Notes: generated by a model from the sequence alone, not told the origin. Shown: positions 1 through 4,918, counted from the stretch's first letter. The stretch: 5,017 nt of DNA from an uncultured archaeon A07HN63 (GCA_000496215.1 KI543197.1:87354-92370); one strand, 5' to 3'. Numbers and translations: made by a program.

Positions 1-1049
1 AGTTCGAGCGTGTCGTCGGCACCCATCCGGCCGACGAGCACGTTGAGCCCGACGAAGTACTTGCCGTCGCGCTGTTCGCGGACGCCGACGAGGTCGCCGT
101 GTTCGTCGCCACCGGCGTTGTAGGTGTACTGCTCGCGGATGTCCTCGCCGGCGGATTCGAGTTCGAAGTCGACGAAGTCCTCCTGCAGCACACGACGCAT
201 TTTGTCGGTGCCCCACTCGTCGACGAGGAACTTGATCCGGGCGTTGTAGCGATCCTCGCGGTCGCCGTGCTCGCGGAACAGCGCGGAGATGCCGCCGGCC
301 ACGTCGGCCGCGTTTTCGGGTTGGACGAAGACATCGATATCGCGGGCCAGCCGCGGCTCCTTTCGGGAGAGGCCGCCGCCGACGCGAACGTTGAACCCGC
401 GGACCTCCTCGCCGTCGATTTCCTTGGAGGCCGGCTCAAGCGCGAGGTCGTTGATGTCGCCCTGTCCGGAGCCGTTGGGTGAGCCGGTGACCGACACCTT
501 CCACTTCCGGGGGAGGTTGGCGTGGTCGTCGTTCCCCTTGAACGTCTCGTTGAGCTCCTCAATGACGGGGAGGGCGTCGACAAACTCCGGGGCCTTGCCG
601 GCCATCGGGTTGCCGACGATGTTGCGCCAGGAGTCACCACAGGCCTGCTGGGTCGACAGCCCGTTGCGTTCGAGTTTGTCGAAGATCTCCGGCACGTCTT
701 CGAGCTTGATCCAGTGAAGCTGGATCGACTGTCGGGTCGTCCAGTCGACGTACCCGTCACCGAACTCTGGGTTCGTTTCCGGCCCTCTGGCGTACTCGTC
801 GGCGATCTCGGCGACCACCTCGGTCTGTCCCGGCTTGAGCACGCCGTTTGGCGTCCCGATCCGCATCATGAAGTAGCTCTCTTGGCCGTTACGCTGGTGG
901 TACAGCCCCCACCATTTGAACCGCTCAAACCACGCGTCGTGTTCGTCTTCCGGGATCGAATCCCACCCCTCCTCGGCGAACTCCATGAGGTGCTCCCGAA
1001 TCTCGTTGCCATATACCTCCGATTTCCACTTCTCGACGTCGGTTGGCAT
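1..1049 (-). CDS. nirA: Ferredoxin-dependent nitrite/sulfite reductase (siroheme, 4Fe-4S), N-terminal part; 3' end outside window
   Basis: Assimilatory siroheme reductase carrying out six-electron reduction of nitrite to ammonium, or possibly sulfite to sulfide, in the cytoplasm. The frame is open from ATG at 1049 through the left edge, giving about 349 residues of a family usually near 550-600. Seen in the sequence: a ferredoxin-like half-domain around residues 45-115 ending in TTRQSIQLHW (104-113), the family's TRQ-QLHW signature; QACGDSWRNIVGNPMAG at 135-151, the start of the siroheme-binding repeat; and a second half-domain beginning near 310 with DGKYFVGLNVLVGRM. The four Cys that bind 4Fe-4S/siroheme lie in the C-terminal half and are not in the window, so activity cannot be judged. 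The start is supported by a TATA-like box about 26 bases upstream, fitting a leaderless mRNA. Nitrite is the likelier substrate in haloarchaea, but nitrite and sulfite enzymes cannot be separated from this part alone. Confidence 0.93.
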   Translation of the reverse strand, partial: MPTDVEKWKSEVYGNEIREHLMEFAEEGWDSIPEDEHDAWFERFKWWGLYHQRNGQESYFMMRIGTPNGVLKPGQTEVVAEIADEYARGPETNPEFGDGYVDWTTRQSIQLHWIKLEDVPEIFDKLERNGLSTQQACGDSWRNIVGNPMAGKAPEFVDALPVIEELNETFKGNDDHANLPRKWKVSVTGSPNGSGQGDINDLALEPASKEIDGEEVRGFNVRVGGGLSRKEPRLARDIDVFVQPENAADVAGGISALFREHGDREDRYNARIKFLVDEWGTDKMRRVLQEDFVDFELESAGEDIREQYTYNAGGDEHGDLVGVREQRDGKYFVGLNVLVGRMGADDTLE

Positions 1050-1071
1050 ACGAGTAGCCAATAGCTCTACC

Positions 1072-1080
1072 CCTAAACAG
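1072..1080 (-). promoter_or_regulatory. TATA-like box of the nitrite/sulfite reductase gene
   Basis: On the minus strand the sequence CTGTTTAGG is centred about 26 bases upstream of the ATG at 1049. This is the spacing expected of an archaeal box A feeding a leaderless transcript. No Shine-Dalgarno sequence is visible before the ATG. A short inverted repeat with arms CCGGT (1103-1107) and ACCGG (1118-1122) lies just upstream and could be an operator, but its arms are only 5 bases. Confidence 0.45.
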
Positions 1081-1125
1081 TCGCTCCCTGCGTCAACCAT
1101 CCCCGGTGGTTCACTAAACCGGATA

Positions 1126-1458
1126 CTATTGCTGGTTCTTGGCCGCCCGGCTGTTGATCGGCTCCATAACGATGTTCTCGCGGTCGTAGCCGTGGTATTC
1201 GCCCCTGTGAATGTAGCCAACCGGGAGCCTGCCGGGAACCCCGCTCTCGCCGCAGGCGATGCATTTCCCGTAGGTTGTCACCGCCACATCGCGGCCGTCC
1301 GCGGAGACTTCGGTAAAGCCCTCGGCGATGAAGTCAACGAGCGCGCACTCACAGAACTCGGGGGCCTGCAGCCGCCAGAGCTCGCTCACGCTGACCCGGC
1401 GCTGATCGTTTACCGAGAGCCACGCACCGTCGTCGAGGATACGAAGGGCGACGGACAC
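1126..1458 (-). CDS. Small unrecognised haloarchaeal protein with CxC and CxxC cysteine pairs
   Basis: I do not recognise this family. Read from GTG at 1458 the product is 110 residues beginning MSVALRILDDGAWL and ending RAAKNQQ. It has two cysteine pairs, C36-x-C38 (FCEC) and C66-xx-C69 (KCIACG), which could hold a zinc ion; that is inference. No signal peptide or membrane segment is seen. The gene lies on the reductase strand with 76 bases between its TAG and the reductase ATG, so read-through is possible, although the reductase seems to have its own promoter. The start is uncertain. The frame stays open upstream, with GTG also at 1500 (124 residues) and 1611 (161 residues). I prefer 1458 because the upstream stretch uses rare codons such as ATA and CTA, and a weak TATA-like CTACAGG sits about 27 bases above 1458. 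Confidence 0.7.
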   Translation of the reverse strand: MSVALRILDDGAWLSVNDQRRVSVSELWRLQAPEFCECALVDFIAEGFTEVSADGRDVAVTTYGKCIACGESGVPGRLPVGYIHRGEYHGYDRENIVMEPINSRAAKNQQ

Positions 1459-1503
1459 ACCCAGCGTTTGCCCCCGAGGCACCTGTAGGGGACGACCCAC
1501 GCA

Positions 1504-1638
1504 ATGGCTGACCGCACCGATGACAGCCGGCTCCCCGCTGACCCGGGTGCTGTATGGCGAATCTACCGCGTTCGGTGCGTCCGGTATACCCGCAACACCA
1601 TCCGGTATCACCGAGCGCGGGTCAGTGTTACGGGTTGA
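1504..1638 (+). CDS. Possible 44-residue small protein (weak)
   Basis: ATG at 1504 opens a 44-codon frame ending in TGA at 1636-1638. The product starts MADRTDDSRLPADPGAVWR, a typical acidic haloarchaeal beginning, then becomes Arg/Tyr-rich. Codons are mostly G/C-ending, and ATA and CTA are absent, unlike the opposing minus-strand frame in the same stretch. No TATA-like box or Shine-Dalgarno sequence is obvious upstream. If the minus-strand gene really starts at 1611, this frame would be its antisense shadow. No family is recognised. Confidence 0.25.
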   Translation: MADRTDDSRLPADPGAVWRIYRVRCVRYTRNTIRYHRARVSVTG

Positions 1639-1644
1639 GATGTG

Positions 1645-1668
1645 GTTAACTCAGTGGGAGTCATATAG
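1645..1668. promoter_or_regulatory. AT-rich promoter zone with two TATA-like boxes
   Basis: Within GC-rich surroundings this short AT-rich patch holds the palindrome GTTAAC (1645-1650) and CATATAG (1662-1668). The first is centred about 28 bases above the ATG at 1676, so it could drive a leaderless 29-codon ORF. The second is centred about 26-27 bases above 1692, giving a transcript with a roughly 70-base leader before the GTG at 1762. The palindrome could also serve the minus strand. Which box is active cannot be decided from sequence. Confidence 0.4.
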
Positions 1669-1675
1669 CAGGGTG

Positions 1676-1765
1676 ATGATCGCCGAAACCCCGTGTCGAG
1701 AACCAGCTGCTGCGGATGTCGCACCCGAACTCTACCGCACGCCGACGACGGAGGAGGAGACGTGA
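1676..1765 (+). CDS. Possible 29-residue peptide, coupled to the downstream gene
   Basis: A 29-codon frame from ATG 1676 begins MIAETPCREPAAADV and ends in TEEET before TGA at 1763-1765. Its codons look haloarchaeal and its composition is acidic. The overlapping +1 frame from GTG 1693, a 23-residue in-frame extension of the next gene, uses AGA, CTA and repeated GGA and looks non-coding. The TGA overlaps the next gene's GTG in GTGA, a termination-reinitiation arrangement. Its last GAG GAG GAG codons double as the Shine-Dalgarno sequence of the next gene. It may be a real microprotein, a leader peptide, or chance. No homologue is known to me. Confidence 0.35.
   Translation: MIAETPCREPAAADVAPELYRTPTTEEET
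1750..1757 (+). promoter_or_regulatory. Strong Shine-Dalgarno sequence setting the GTG start at 1762
   Basis: GGAGGAGG ends 4 bases before GTG 1762 (7 bases counted from the first GGAGG) and matches the CCUCC core of the archaeal 16S rRNA 3' end. This favours GTG 1762 over the in-frame GTG at 1693, which would add 23 residues in poor codon usage. Confidence 0.6.
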
Positions 1766-2046
1766 GCGACGATAGCGACCACCTCGCAGACCTCTCTGAC
1801 GGTGCCGGCTGTGCCGAAGTCTGGGAACACCTCTCCGCGGAACGTGACGACGCTGATGCCGATGGCGAGAGTGACCCCGACGACAGCTCGTCGGCCCCAG
1901 CCGGTGGCGAGGTCGACTCCGAGGACGCGATTACCCCCGATAGCAACCCGTCCGATAGCAACGCCGCCGCCGACGCTGCCGACGCCGCCGATGCGGCTGC
2001 GGACGAGAGCTCCGAGGGAGAGACGACCGGCGCCAGCTACGTCTAA
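1762..2046 (+). CDS. Highly acidic 94-residue haloarchaeal protein with Ala/Asp-rich C-terminus
   Basis: Function unknown and family not recognised. The first 30 residues (from GTG: SDDSDHLADL, then GAGCAEVWEHL at about 14-24) look like a short folded or helical segment with one Cys and one Trp. Residues 28-94 are low complexity, rich in Asp, Ser, Ala and Glu, with an (Ala-Asp-Ala) repeat at 70-78, and are probably disordered; the end is GASYV. No membrane segment or signal is present. It may be co-translated with the 29-codon ORF ending at 1765. An in-frame GTG at 1693 would lengthen it to 117 residues but lacks good codon use. Extreme acidity suits a salt-in cytoplasm and says nothing specific about role. 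Confidence 0.7.
   Translation: MSDDSDHLADLSDGAGCAEVWEHLSAERDDADADGESDPDDSSSAPAGGEVDSEDAITPDSNPSDSNAAADAADAADAAADESSEGETTGASYV
1969..1995 (+). repeat. Tandem 9-base repeat encoding Ala-Asp-Ala (three units)
   Basis: Three in-frame units, GCCGACGCT, GCCGACGCC and GCCGATGCG, encode three Ala-Asp-Ala repeats in the acidic tail of the 94-residue protein. A fourth unit is shuffled to Ala-Ala-Asp. The differences are confined to third positions, so this is a somewhat decayed repeat that could change length by slippage. Confidence 0.6.
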
Positions 2047-2298
2047 TCGCAGCCGGCACCGCGGCCAGCGCTCGCTCTGCCGTTCGTTGCCGTTCGATGC
2101 GTTGCCGTCTGCGGTGGTGTTGACGCTGCTGAGCTATTCGAGAAGATATCGTGTCTCGATGTGCATCCGAACACCGTTGAGGCCGAATCAGAACAACGGC
2201 TGTGTACCGGAGCATCGTTACCGACAGTATGACAGGCCTATCGCGGTCCCGTGATTTACCCCCTGATACAGGAACCAACACTTCGACTGGGCGGGGTG
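2047..2298. other. Intergenic stretch without a supported gene
   Basis: Between the acidic 94-residue gene and the next promoter I see no credible gene on either strand. The long minus-strand frame covering this area runs antisense through the following gene and gives an Arg-rich, non-halophilic product. The only structure noted is a 10-base tandem at 2079-2098 (GCCGTTCGTT then GCCGTTCGAT), with another GTTGCCGT at 2101-2108. Confidence 0.5.
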
Positions 2299-2305
2299 TT
2301 TTTAC
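2299..2305 (+). promoter_or_regulatory. TATA box of the ParB-HTH-like gene
   Basis: TTTTTAC stands in a GC-rich context and is centred about 27-28 bases above the ATG at 2330. It predicts a transcript starting at or next to that ATG, hence leaderless. The alternative ATG at 2318 would lie upstream of the predicted transcription start. Confidence 0.6.
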
Positions 2306-2329
2306 TGACGGCGGCCAATGGAGAGACAA

Positions 2330-2995
2330 ATGAGTGAGGAGTACGACTCCGACCGAAAGACGCCGGTCGGAACGCCGGTCGTCCGCGCCGATCCGGAGAT
2401 CACGGGCGACCGCGCCGACGAGGCCGTCGAATTTGATCCCGACGACCCCGACAGCGTGGCCGAGGCCGCCGAGGTGGTCCACAACTTTGCCACCGGCGCG
2501 GTCGGCGGCAGCGACCACGTCCTGATGCTCCGTGGCGCGGCGGCCTGTGCCGCCCTCGTTCGCGGGCTCGGCTCCTACAAGGAGGCCGCCGAGGCGGCCG
2601 GCGAGGGCGTTCCCGTCTCCTTTATTCGCAAGTGGGCTCGTGTCCACGACCTGCCGCAGTCGATCCGGCGACACGTCGCCCGCGGTCGGATCGCCCCGAC
2701 GGCGGCCAAACACATCGCTCGCGTCCCTGCTGAGGATCGCTATCTGCTGGCGTGGGCGAGTCTCGACGCCGGGCTGACCGTTCGTGACATCCGGTCGATT
2801 GCGAGTGCGATCAACAACGGCACCGATACCGAAACCGCGCTTGAGGAGCAGGATGTCTCTCCGGGTGAGGTGACGCTGACGCTTCCGGTCGAGCAGTACG
2901 TCGAACTCCGCCATCGCGCCTCGATGGATAACGAGACGCCCGGCAGCGTCGTTGGCGACGCACTGGCGGCCTACTTTTCGAGCCAGCAGTACTGA
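2330..2995 (+). CDS. Haloarchaeal DNA-binding-like protein: ParB-type HTH core plus ribbon-helix-helix-like C-terminus
   Basis: A 221-residue protein that resembles, from memory, a conserved haloarchaeal family (possibly catalogued as DUF7119; not verified). Residues 1-45 are acidic and probably disordered. Residues 82-159 resemble the helix-turn-helix domain of ParB/KorB proteins: SFIRKWARVHDLPQSIRRHV, then ARGRIAPTAAKHIARV, then a helix ending GLTVRDIRSIAS. Compare the ParB pattern of a -LLdLP- helix, -G-ls-gHA-al-, and -glsVRe-E-. Residues 180-216 form a strand (EVTLTLP) followed by two predicted helices ending ALAAYF, the layout of CopG-like ribbon-helix-helix domains. The N-terminal ParB nuclease/CTPase domain is absent, so it is not a full partition protein; a transcription regulator or nucleoid-associated role is inference. 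ATG 2330 was chosen over ATG 2318 because it matches the TATA box for a leaderless start. It appears monocistronic. Confidence 0.88.
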   Translation: MSEEYDSDRKTPVGTPVVRADPEITGDRADEAVEFDPDDPDSVAEAAEVVHNFATGAVGGSDHVLMLRGAAACAALVRGLGSYKEAAEAAGEGVPVSFIRKWARVHDLPQSIRRHVARGRIAPTAAKHIARVPAEDRYLLAWASLDAGLTVRDIRSIASAINNGTDTETALEEQDVSPGEVTLTLPVEQYVELRHRASMDNETPGSVVGDALAAYFSSQQY

Positions 2996-3037
2996 TGTTG
3001 CCGCCGGTGAACCCCAGTACGCGGCGATGTAACAACC

Positions 3038-3043
3038 CTTATG
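3038..3043 (+). promoter_or_regulatory. TATA-like box of the tRNA-Lys gene
   Basis: CTTATG, preceded by AACAACC, is centred about 28 bases before the mature 5' end of the tRNA. This is the usual archaeal promoter spacing for transcription beginning at or near the tRNA's first base. Confidence 0.5.
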
Positions 3044-3068
3044 ACCGCCTGCCGGCTACCTCCTGTGA

Positions 3069-3142
3069 GGGCTGGTAGCTCAGTTAGGGAGAGCGTCTGG
3101 CTTTTAACCAGACGGTCGGGGGTTCAACTCCCTCCCAGCCCG
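3069..3142 (+). tRNA. tRNA-Lys (anticodon UUU)
   Basis: A complete cloverleaf of 74 bases. The acceptor arms are GGGCTGG (3069-3075) and CCAGCCC (3135-3141), with discriminator G at 3142. The D stem is GCTC/GAGC (3078-3081 and 3091-3094). The anticodon stem TCTGG/CCAGA (3096-3100, 3108-3112) encloses loop CTTTTAA with anticodon TTT at 3103-3105, reading Lys codons. The T stem GGGGG/CCCTC (one G-U pair) encloses loop TTCAACT. No CCA is encoded and no intron is seen. Confidence 0.96.
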
Positions 3143-3220
3143 CTTCTGCTCGGAACAACGTGGAGAGCGAAGCGGCTGTCGAGGGCGTTGAAGCAGGGAA
3201 CGAACGTAGTGAGTGACTGA

Positions 3221-3242
3221 GGTTCAACTCCCTTCCAACTCG
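3221..3242 (+). repeat. Imperfect copy of the tRNA-Lys 3' end (candidate relic attachment site)
   Basis: These 22 bases match the last 22 bases of the tRNA (3121-3142) at 19 positions, in the same orientation and exactly 100 bases downstream. The three mismatches are all transitions: C to T, G to A and C to T. No other tRNA arm is recognisable upstream of the copy. Integrases often use a tRNA 3' end as att site and leave such a duplicate at the far end of an element. With only 78 bases between the two copies, this would be a decayed or nested remnant. No integrase is visible in the window. Confidence 0.5.
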
Positions 3243-3270
3243 TTCTATCGCCTCGCCATGACCCTCGCAA

Positions 3271-3288
3271 GCGGTGTTTTCACACCGT
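3271..3288. other. Short hairpin with TTTC loop
   Basis: CGGTGT (3272-3277) and ACACCG (3282-3287) form a perfect 6-bp stem around a TTTC tetraloop, extendable by one G-T pair. It lies between the tRNA remnant and the next gene. It has no T tract after it on the plus strand, so it is a poor terminator candidate. Its role is unknown. Confidence 0.35.
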
Positions 3289-3366
3289 CAACAATCAGCC
3301 CGTGAGAAACAGTTTTCAGAGTCCACCACTAAGCATCCATAGAGAACGCATCGCGCCGACTCACCA

Positions 3367-3933
3367 ATGGAACGAACCGAATCATCTCCCGACGTTATCC
3401 GCTCGGAAGCTGCCGAACCCGCCGTTGACGATGACGGGTCCGACGAGTCACTGCGCAGTCTCGTCAGGAACCTCGTCGTGTCGTTCCAGAGCAAGTCGGT
3501 GCCGGATTTGCAGGAGATTCGCGAACGCACGACGATCCGTAATATCGTCGACTACCGCGCGGTCGACCGAGAGCTTGATGCGGGGTGGGCCGCCGCGCCC
3601 GAGATCGTTCAGTTCGGTGACAATCCGCTGGCTGATACCCTCGTATTCAGTCATACCAATCGCCCCTACGAGGTCGTGCTCAAACCGACCGACGTGTTCG
3701 TTCCGACCGACGATATCGAGGTGTACATCCTCGACCGGAACCAGGGAACACGGCATCGACTCATCCGGACGGTTCCCACGCTTGACTGCGCGCTCGAACA
3801 GGCGGTATTCAAGTTCACGCACAAACAGTTCAATCCGAATGCCGTCTATCAGATGTCGATGATCGGACCAGAGCTCGGTGAGCCGTCAGATATCGGCGAT
3901 ACCGATCTGACCGCTATCGAACTAGAAGACTGA
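3367..3933 (+). CDS. Unrecognised acidic haloarchaeal protein, 188 residues
   Basis: I do not recognise this protein. Residues 1-28 are acidic and probably disordered. Residues 29-165 look folded: a helical part (SLRSLVRNLVVSF, then VPDLQEIRERTTIRNIV at 45-61), followed by strand-rich segments such as ADTLVFSHTNRPYEVVLKP (89-107) and DIEVYILDRNQGTRHRLIR (116-134), then a tail with NAVYQMSMIG (158-167) and an acidic end. There is one Cys (141) and no signal peptide, membrane helix or known catalytic motif. Codon use and acidity suit a real host gene. Upstream AT-rich CCATAG at about 3337-3342 is a weak TATA candidate for the ATG at 3367. It faces the archaellin gene convergently, 39 bases away. 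Lying just past a possible tRNA att remnant, it could be accessory, which is inference. Confidence 0.75.
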   Translation: MERTESSPDVIRSEAAEPAVDDDGSDESLRSLVRNLVVSFQSKSVPDLQEIRERTTIRNIVDYRAVDRELDAGWAAAPEIVQFGDNPLADTLVFSHTNRPYEVVLKPTDVFVPTDDIEVYILDRNQGTRHRLIRTVPTLDCALEQAVFKFTHKQFNPNAVYQMSMIGPELGEPSDIGDTDLTAIELED

Positions 3934-3972
3934 CTGGTTATCCGGTCGGTGGGTTATCGGCGAAGAAGTATC

Positions 3973-4650
3973 TCAACTCAAGACAGGTTTCAGTCGGCTG
4001 AGCCGTGACTGCTGGCTATTCAGGCGAAAAAAAGCTGGTATCTGCGCTACAGGATGTAGGATTCTCCCTCTCTTGATCCGTCGTGGAGCCTGAACCTCCT
4101 TGTAGGTAGACCCGCCAGCCGGAGCCTGTACAACCAACTGAAGGCTATCGCCCTGGGACAGCGAACTTATTCCTTCAACATTGCTAAGATTGAATCTTAC
4201 AACCATCAGGTCGTTTGAATCGCCGAGGATCGTCGTTGCATCCTTCTCGAATCCCTGAATTGTGTAATACGATATTACGTCACCATTCGTCCTGTTGTTA
4301 CCGTTGACTACGCTCGCGTTGCTGTCGGTTGAGATCGTGTATGATGCCTCGCTCAGATTGATAGCATCGGAGCCGGCTGCCAGCCGGAAACTCGCGTTGA
4401 TTGCCTCAATCTTGCTGTTCCCTCCTACAGCGCCTAAATCGGACGCGTTCTCGTAACCAACAATCTTCCCAACCTCGATGACATCACTGACTTCAGCGGT
4501 CGTTTCCTGACCGGTCTGTTGGGCCTGTGCTTGCAGGAGGCCAGCGGTATTGATCAGCACGCCAGCGGCGATGGCCGCGACGAGGACCATCGCAATGAAG
4601 ACGATGAGCGTACCAATCCCTACTTGACCCCGATTTTCCGTGTTCAACAT
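3973..4650 (-). CDS. Archaellin (archaeal flagellin), apparently frameshifted at its C-terminus
   Basis: Structural subunit of the archaellum filament. From ATG 4650 the precursor starts MLNTENRG, with the prepilin-peptidase site G8|Q9, then the class signature QVGIGTLIVFIAMVLVAAIA (9-28), the hydrophobic assembly helix. The outer domain has six N-glycosylation sequons (N68, N85, N98, N111, N119, N154), as usual for glycosylated archaellins. ATG 4650 was preferred to the in-frame ATG at 4701 because the short leader is normal for the family and GGGAG stands 7 bases upstream. The open frame gives 225 residues, but after EVQAP (189) the last 36 are Arg-rich and unlike any archaellin end. Losing one base near 4083 gives DGSREGESYIL, then TAG at 4047-4049, for a normal 200-residue product. 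No archaellum assembly gene or second archaellin is present nearby. Call certain; integrity doubtful. Confidence 0.88.
   Translation of the reverse strand: MLNTENRGQVGIGTLIVFIAMVLVAAIAAGVLINTAGLLQAQAQQTGQETTAEVSDVIEVGKIVGYENASDLGAVGGNSKIEAINASFRLAAGSDAINLSEASYTISTDSNASVVNGNNRTNGDVISYYTIQGFEKDATTILGDSNDLMVVRFNLSNVEGISSLSQGDSLQLVVQAPAGGSTYKEVQAPRRIKRGRILHPVAQIPAFFRLNSQQSRLSRLKPVLS
4003..4017 (+). repeat. TGACTGCTG repeat, copy 1 (3' side of archaellin)
   Basis: CCGTGACTGCTGGCT contains TGACTGCTGGCT, which recurs directly at 4831-4842, and CCGTGACTGCTG, which recurs inverted at 4919-4930. The three copies bracket the archaellin gene and its promoter. A 12-base match can arise by chance in 5 kb, so significance rests on three copies within about 0.93 kb. 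Confidence 0.35.
4027..4033 (-). terminator. T7 tract: likely terminator of the archaellin gene
   Basis: The minus strand reads TTTTTTT beginning 13 bases after the TAG at 4047-4049. U-rich tracts are the main termination signal in Archaea. The tract lies inside the extended open frame, upstream of its TGA at 3973-3975. This argues that the native coding sequence ended at the TAG and that the extended frame is a consequence of a frame change. Confidence 0.55.
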
Positions 4651-4657
4651 GGTCTTA

Positions 4658-4662
4658 CTCCC
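4658..4662 (-). promoter_or_regulatory. Shine-Dalgarno sequence deciding the archaellin start
   Basis: On the minus strand GGGAG stands 7 bases before ATG 4650, with a further GGGGAGGA at 4664-4671. It supports initiation at 4650 from a transcript with a leader of about 50 bases, rather than at ATG 4701. Confidence 0.5.
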
Positions 4663-4720
4663 GTCCTCCCCGGAACCGACCGGTTCAGAGCAGGCGTACA
4701 TAGGCCAAGACAGATATCAC

Positions 4721-4728
4721 TAATAAAA
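4721..4728 (-). promoter_or_regulatory. TATA box of the archaellin gene
   Basis: TTTTATTA on the minus strand is centred near 4725, so transcription should start at about 4698-4701. That coincides with the upstream in-frame ATG at 4699-4701, so a leaderless longer precursor with 17 extra residues is formally possible. The leadered start at 4650 fits archaellin precursors better. Confidence 0.55.
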
Positions 4729-4830
4729 TCATCTCTCAAATTCTCATATCAAATAATTCAACCAACCCCGTCAACGCCGACACCCCCGGAATCTCCACCG
4801 ATGGCCTCTGTATAATTCACCATGGCTCCC

Positions 4831-4842
4831 TGACTGCTGGCT
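4831..4842 (+). repeat. TGACTGCTG repeat, copy 2 (5' side of archaellin, direct)
   Basis: TGACTGCTGGCT is identical over 12 bases to 4006-4017 and in the same orientation. The pair encloses the whole archaellin gene and promoter, about 825 bases apart. Confidence 0.35.
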
Positions 4843-4918
4843 CTCGGAAGGCTTTTGTTTGCTGTAGAAGTCCTGAGATGACCGATATTGAACTATACAG
4901 AATACATCAATCGACCCG

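Noticed and set aside
99..1064. Plus-strand open frames over the first kilobase
   Set aside because: All lie antisense to the clear nitrite/sulfite reductase coding region.
1693..1761. N-terminal extension of the acidic 94-residue protein from GTG 1693
   Set aside because: Poor codon use (AGA, CTA, repeated GGA) and a non-acidic product, while GTG 1762 has a strong Shine-Dalgarno sequence. A leaderless start from the CATATAG box keeps it barely possible.
2079..2108. Short GCCGTTCG repeats as a CRISPR-like or iteron array
   Set aside because: Only two clean 10-base units and one partial, without spacers or regular spacing; likely chance or simple slippage.
2318..2329. Upstream ATG adding four residues (MERQ) to the ParB-HTH-like protein
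   Set aside because: The TATA box at 2299-2305 predicts transcription starting at about 2329, downstream of this ATG.
1931..2914. Long minus-strand open frame of 327 codons
   Set aside because: Antisense to the 2330-2995 gene. Its product is Arg/His-rich and basic, unlike haloarchaeal proteins. It arises from the GC-rich codon pattern on the other strand.
3143..3220. Possible second tRNA ending at 3242
   Set aside because: No acceptor 5' arm, D arm or anticodon arm can be found before the 3' copy, so it is only a 3' fragment.
3288..3862. Overlapping ORFs on both strands within the 188-residue gene
   Set aside because: Shadows in other frames with Ser/Arg-rich, non-acidic products; the frame 3367-3933 has the haloarchaeal composition.
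4651..4701. 17-residue extension of the archaellin from ATG 4701
   Set aside because: It would give an unusually long leader before the RG|QVG cleavage site; ATG 4650 has GGGAG at the right distance.
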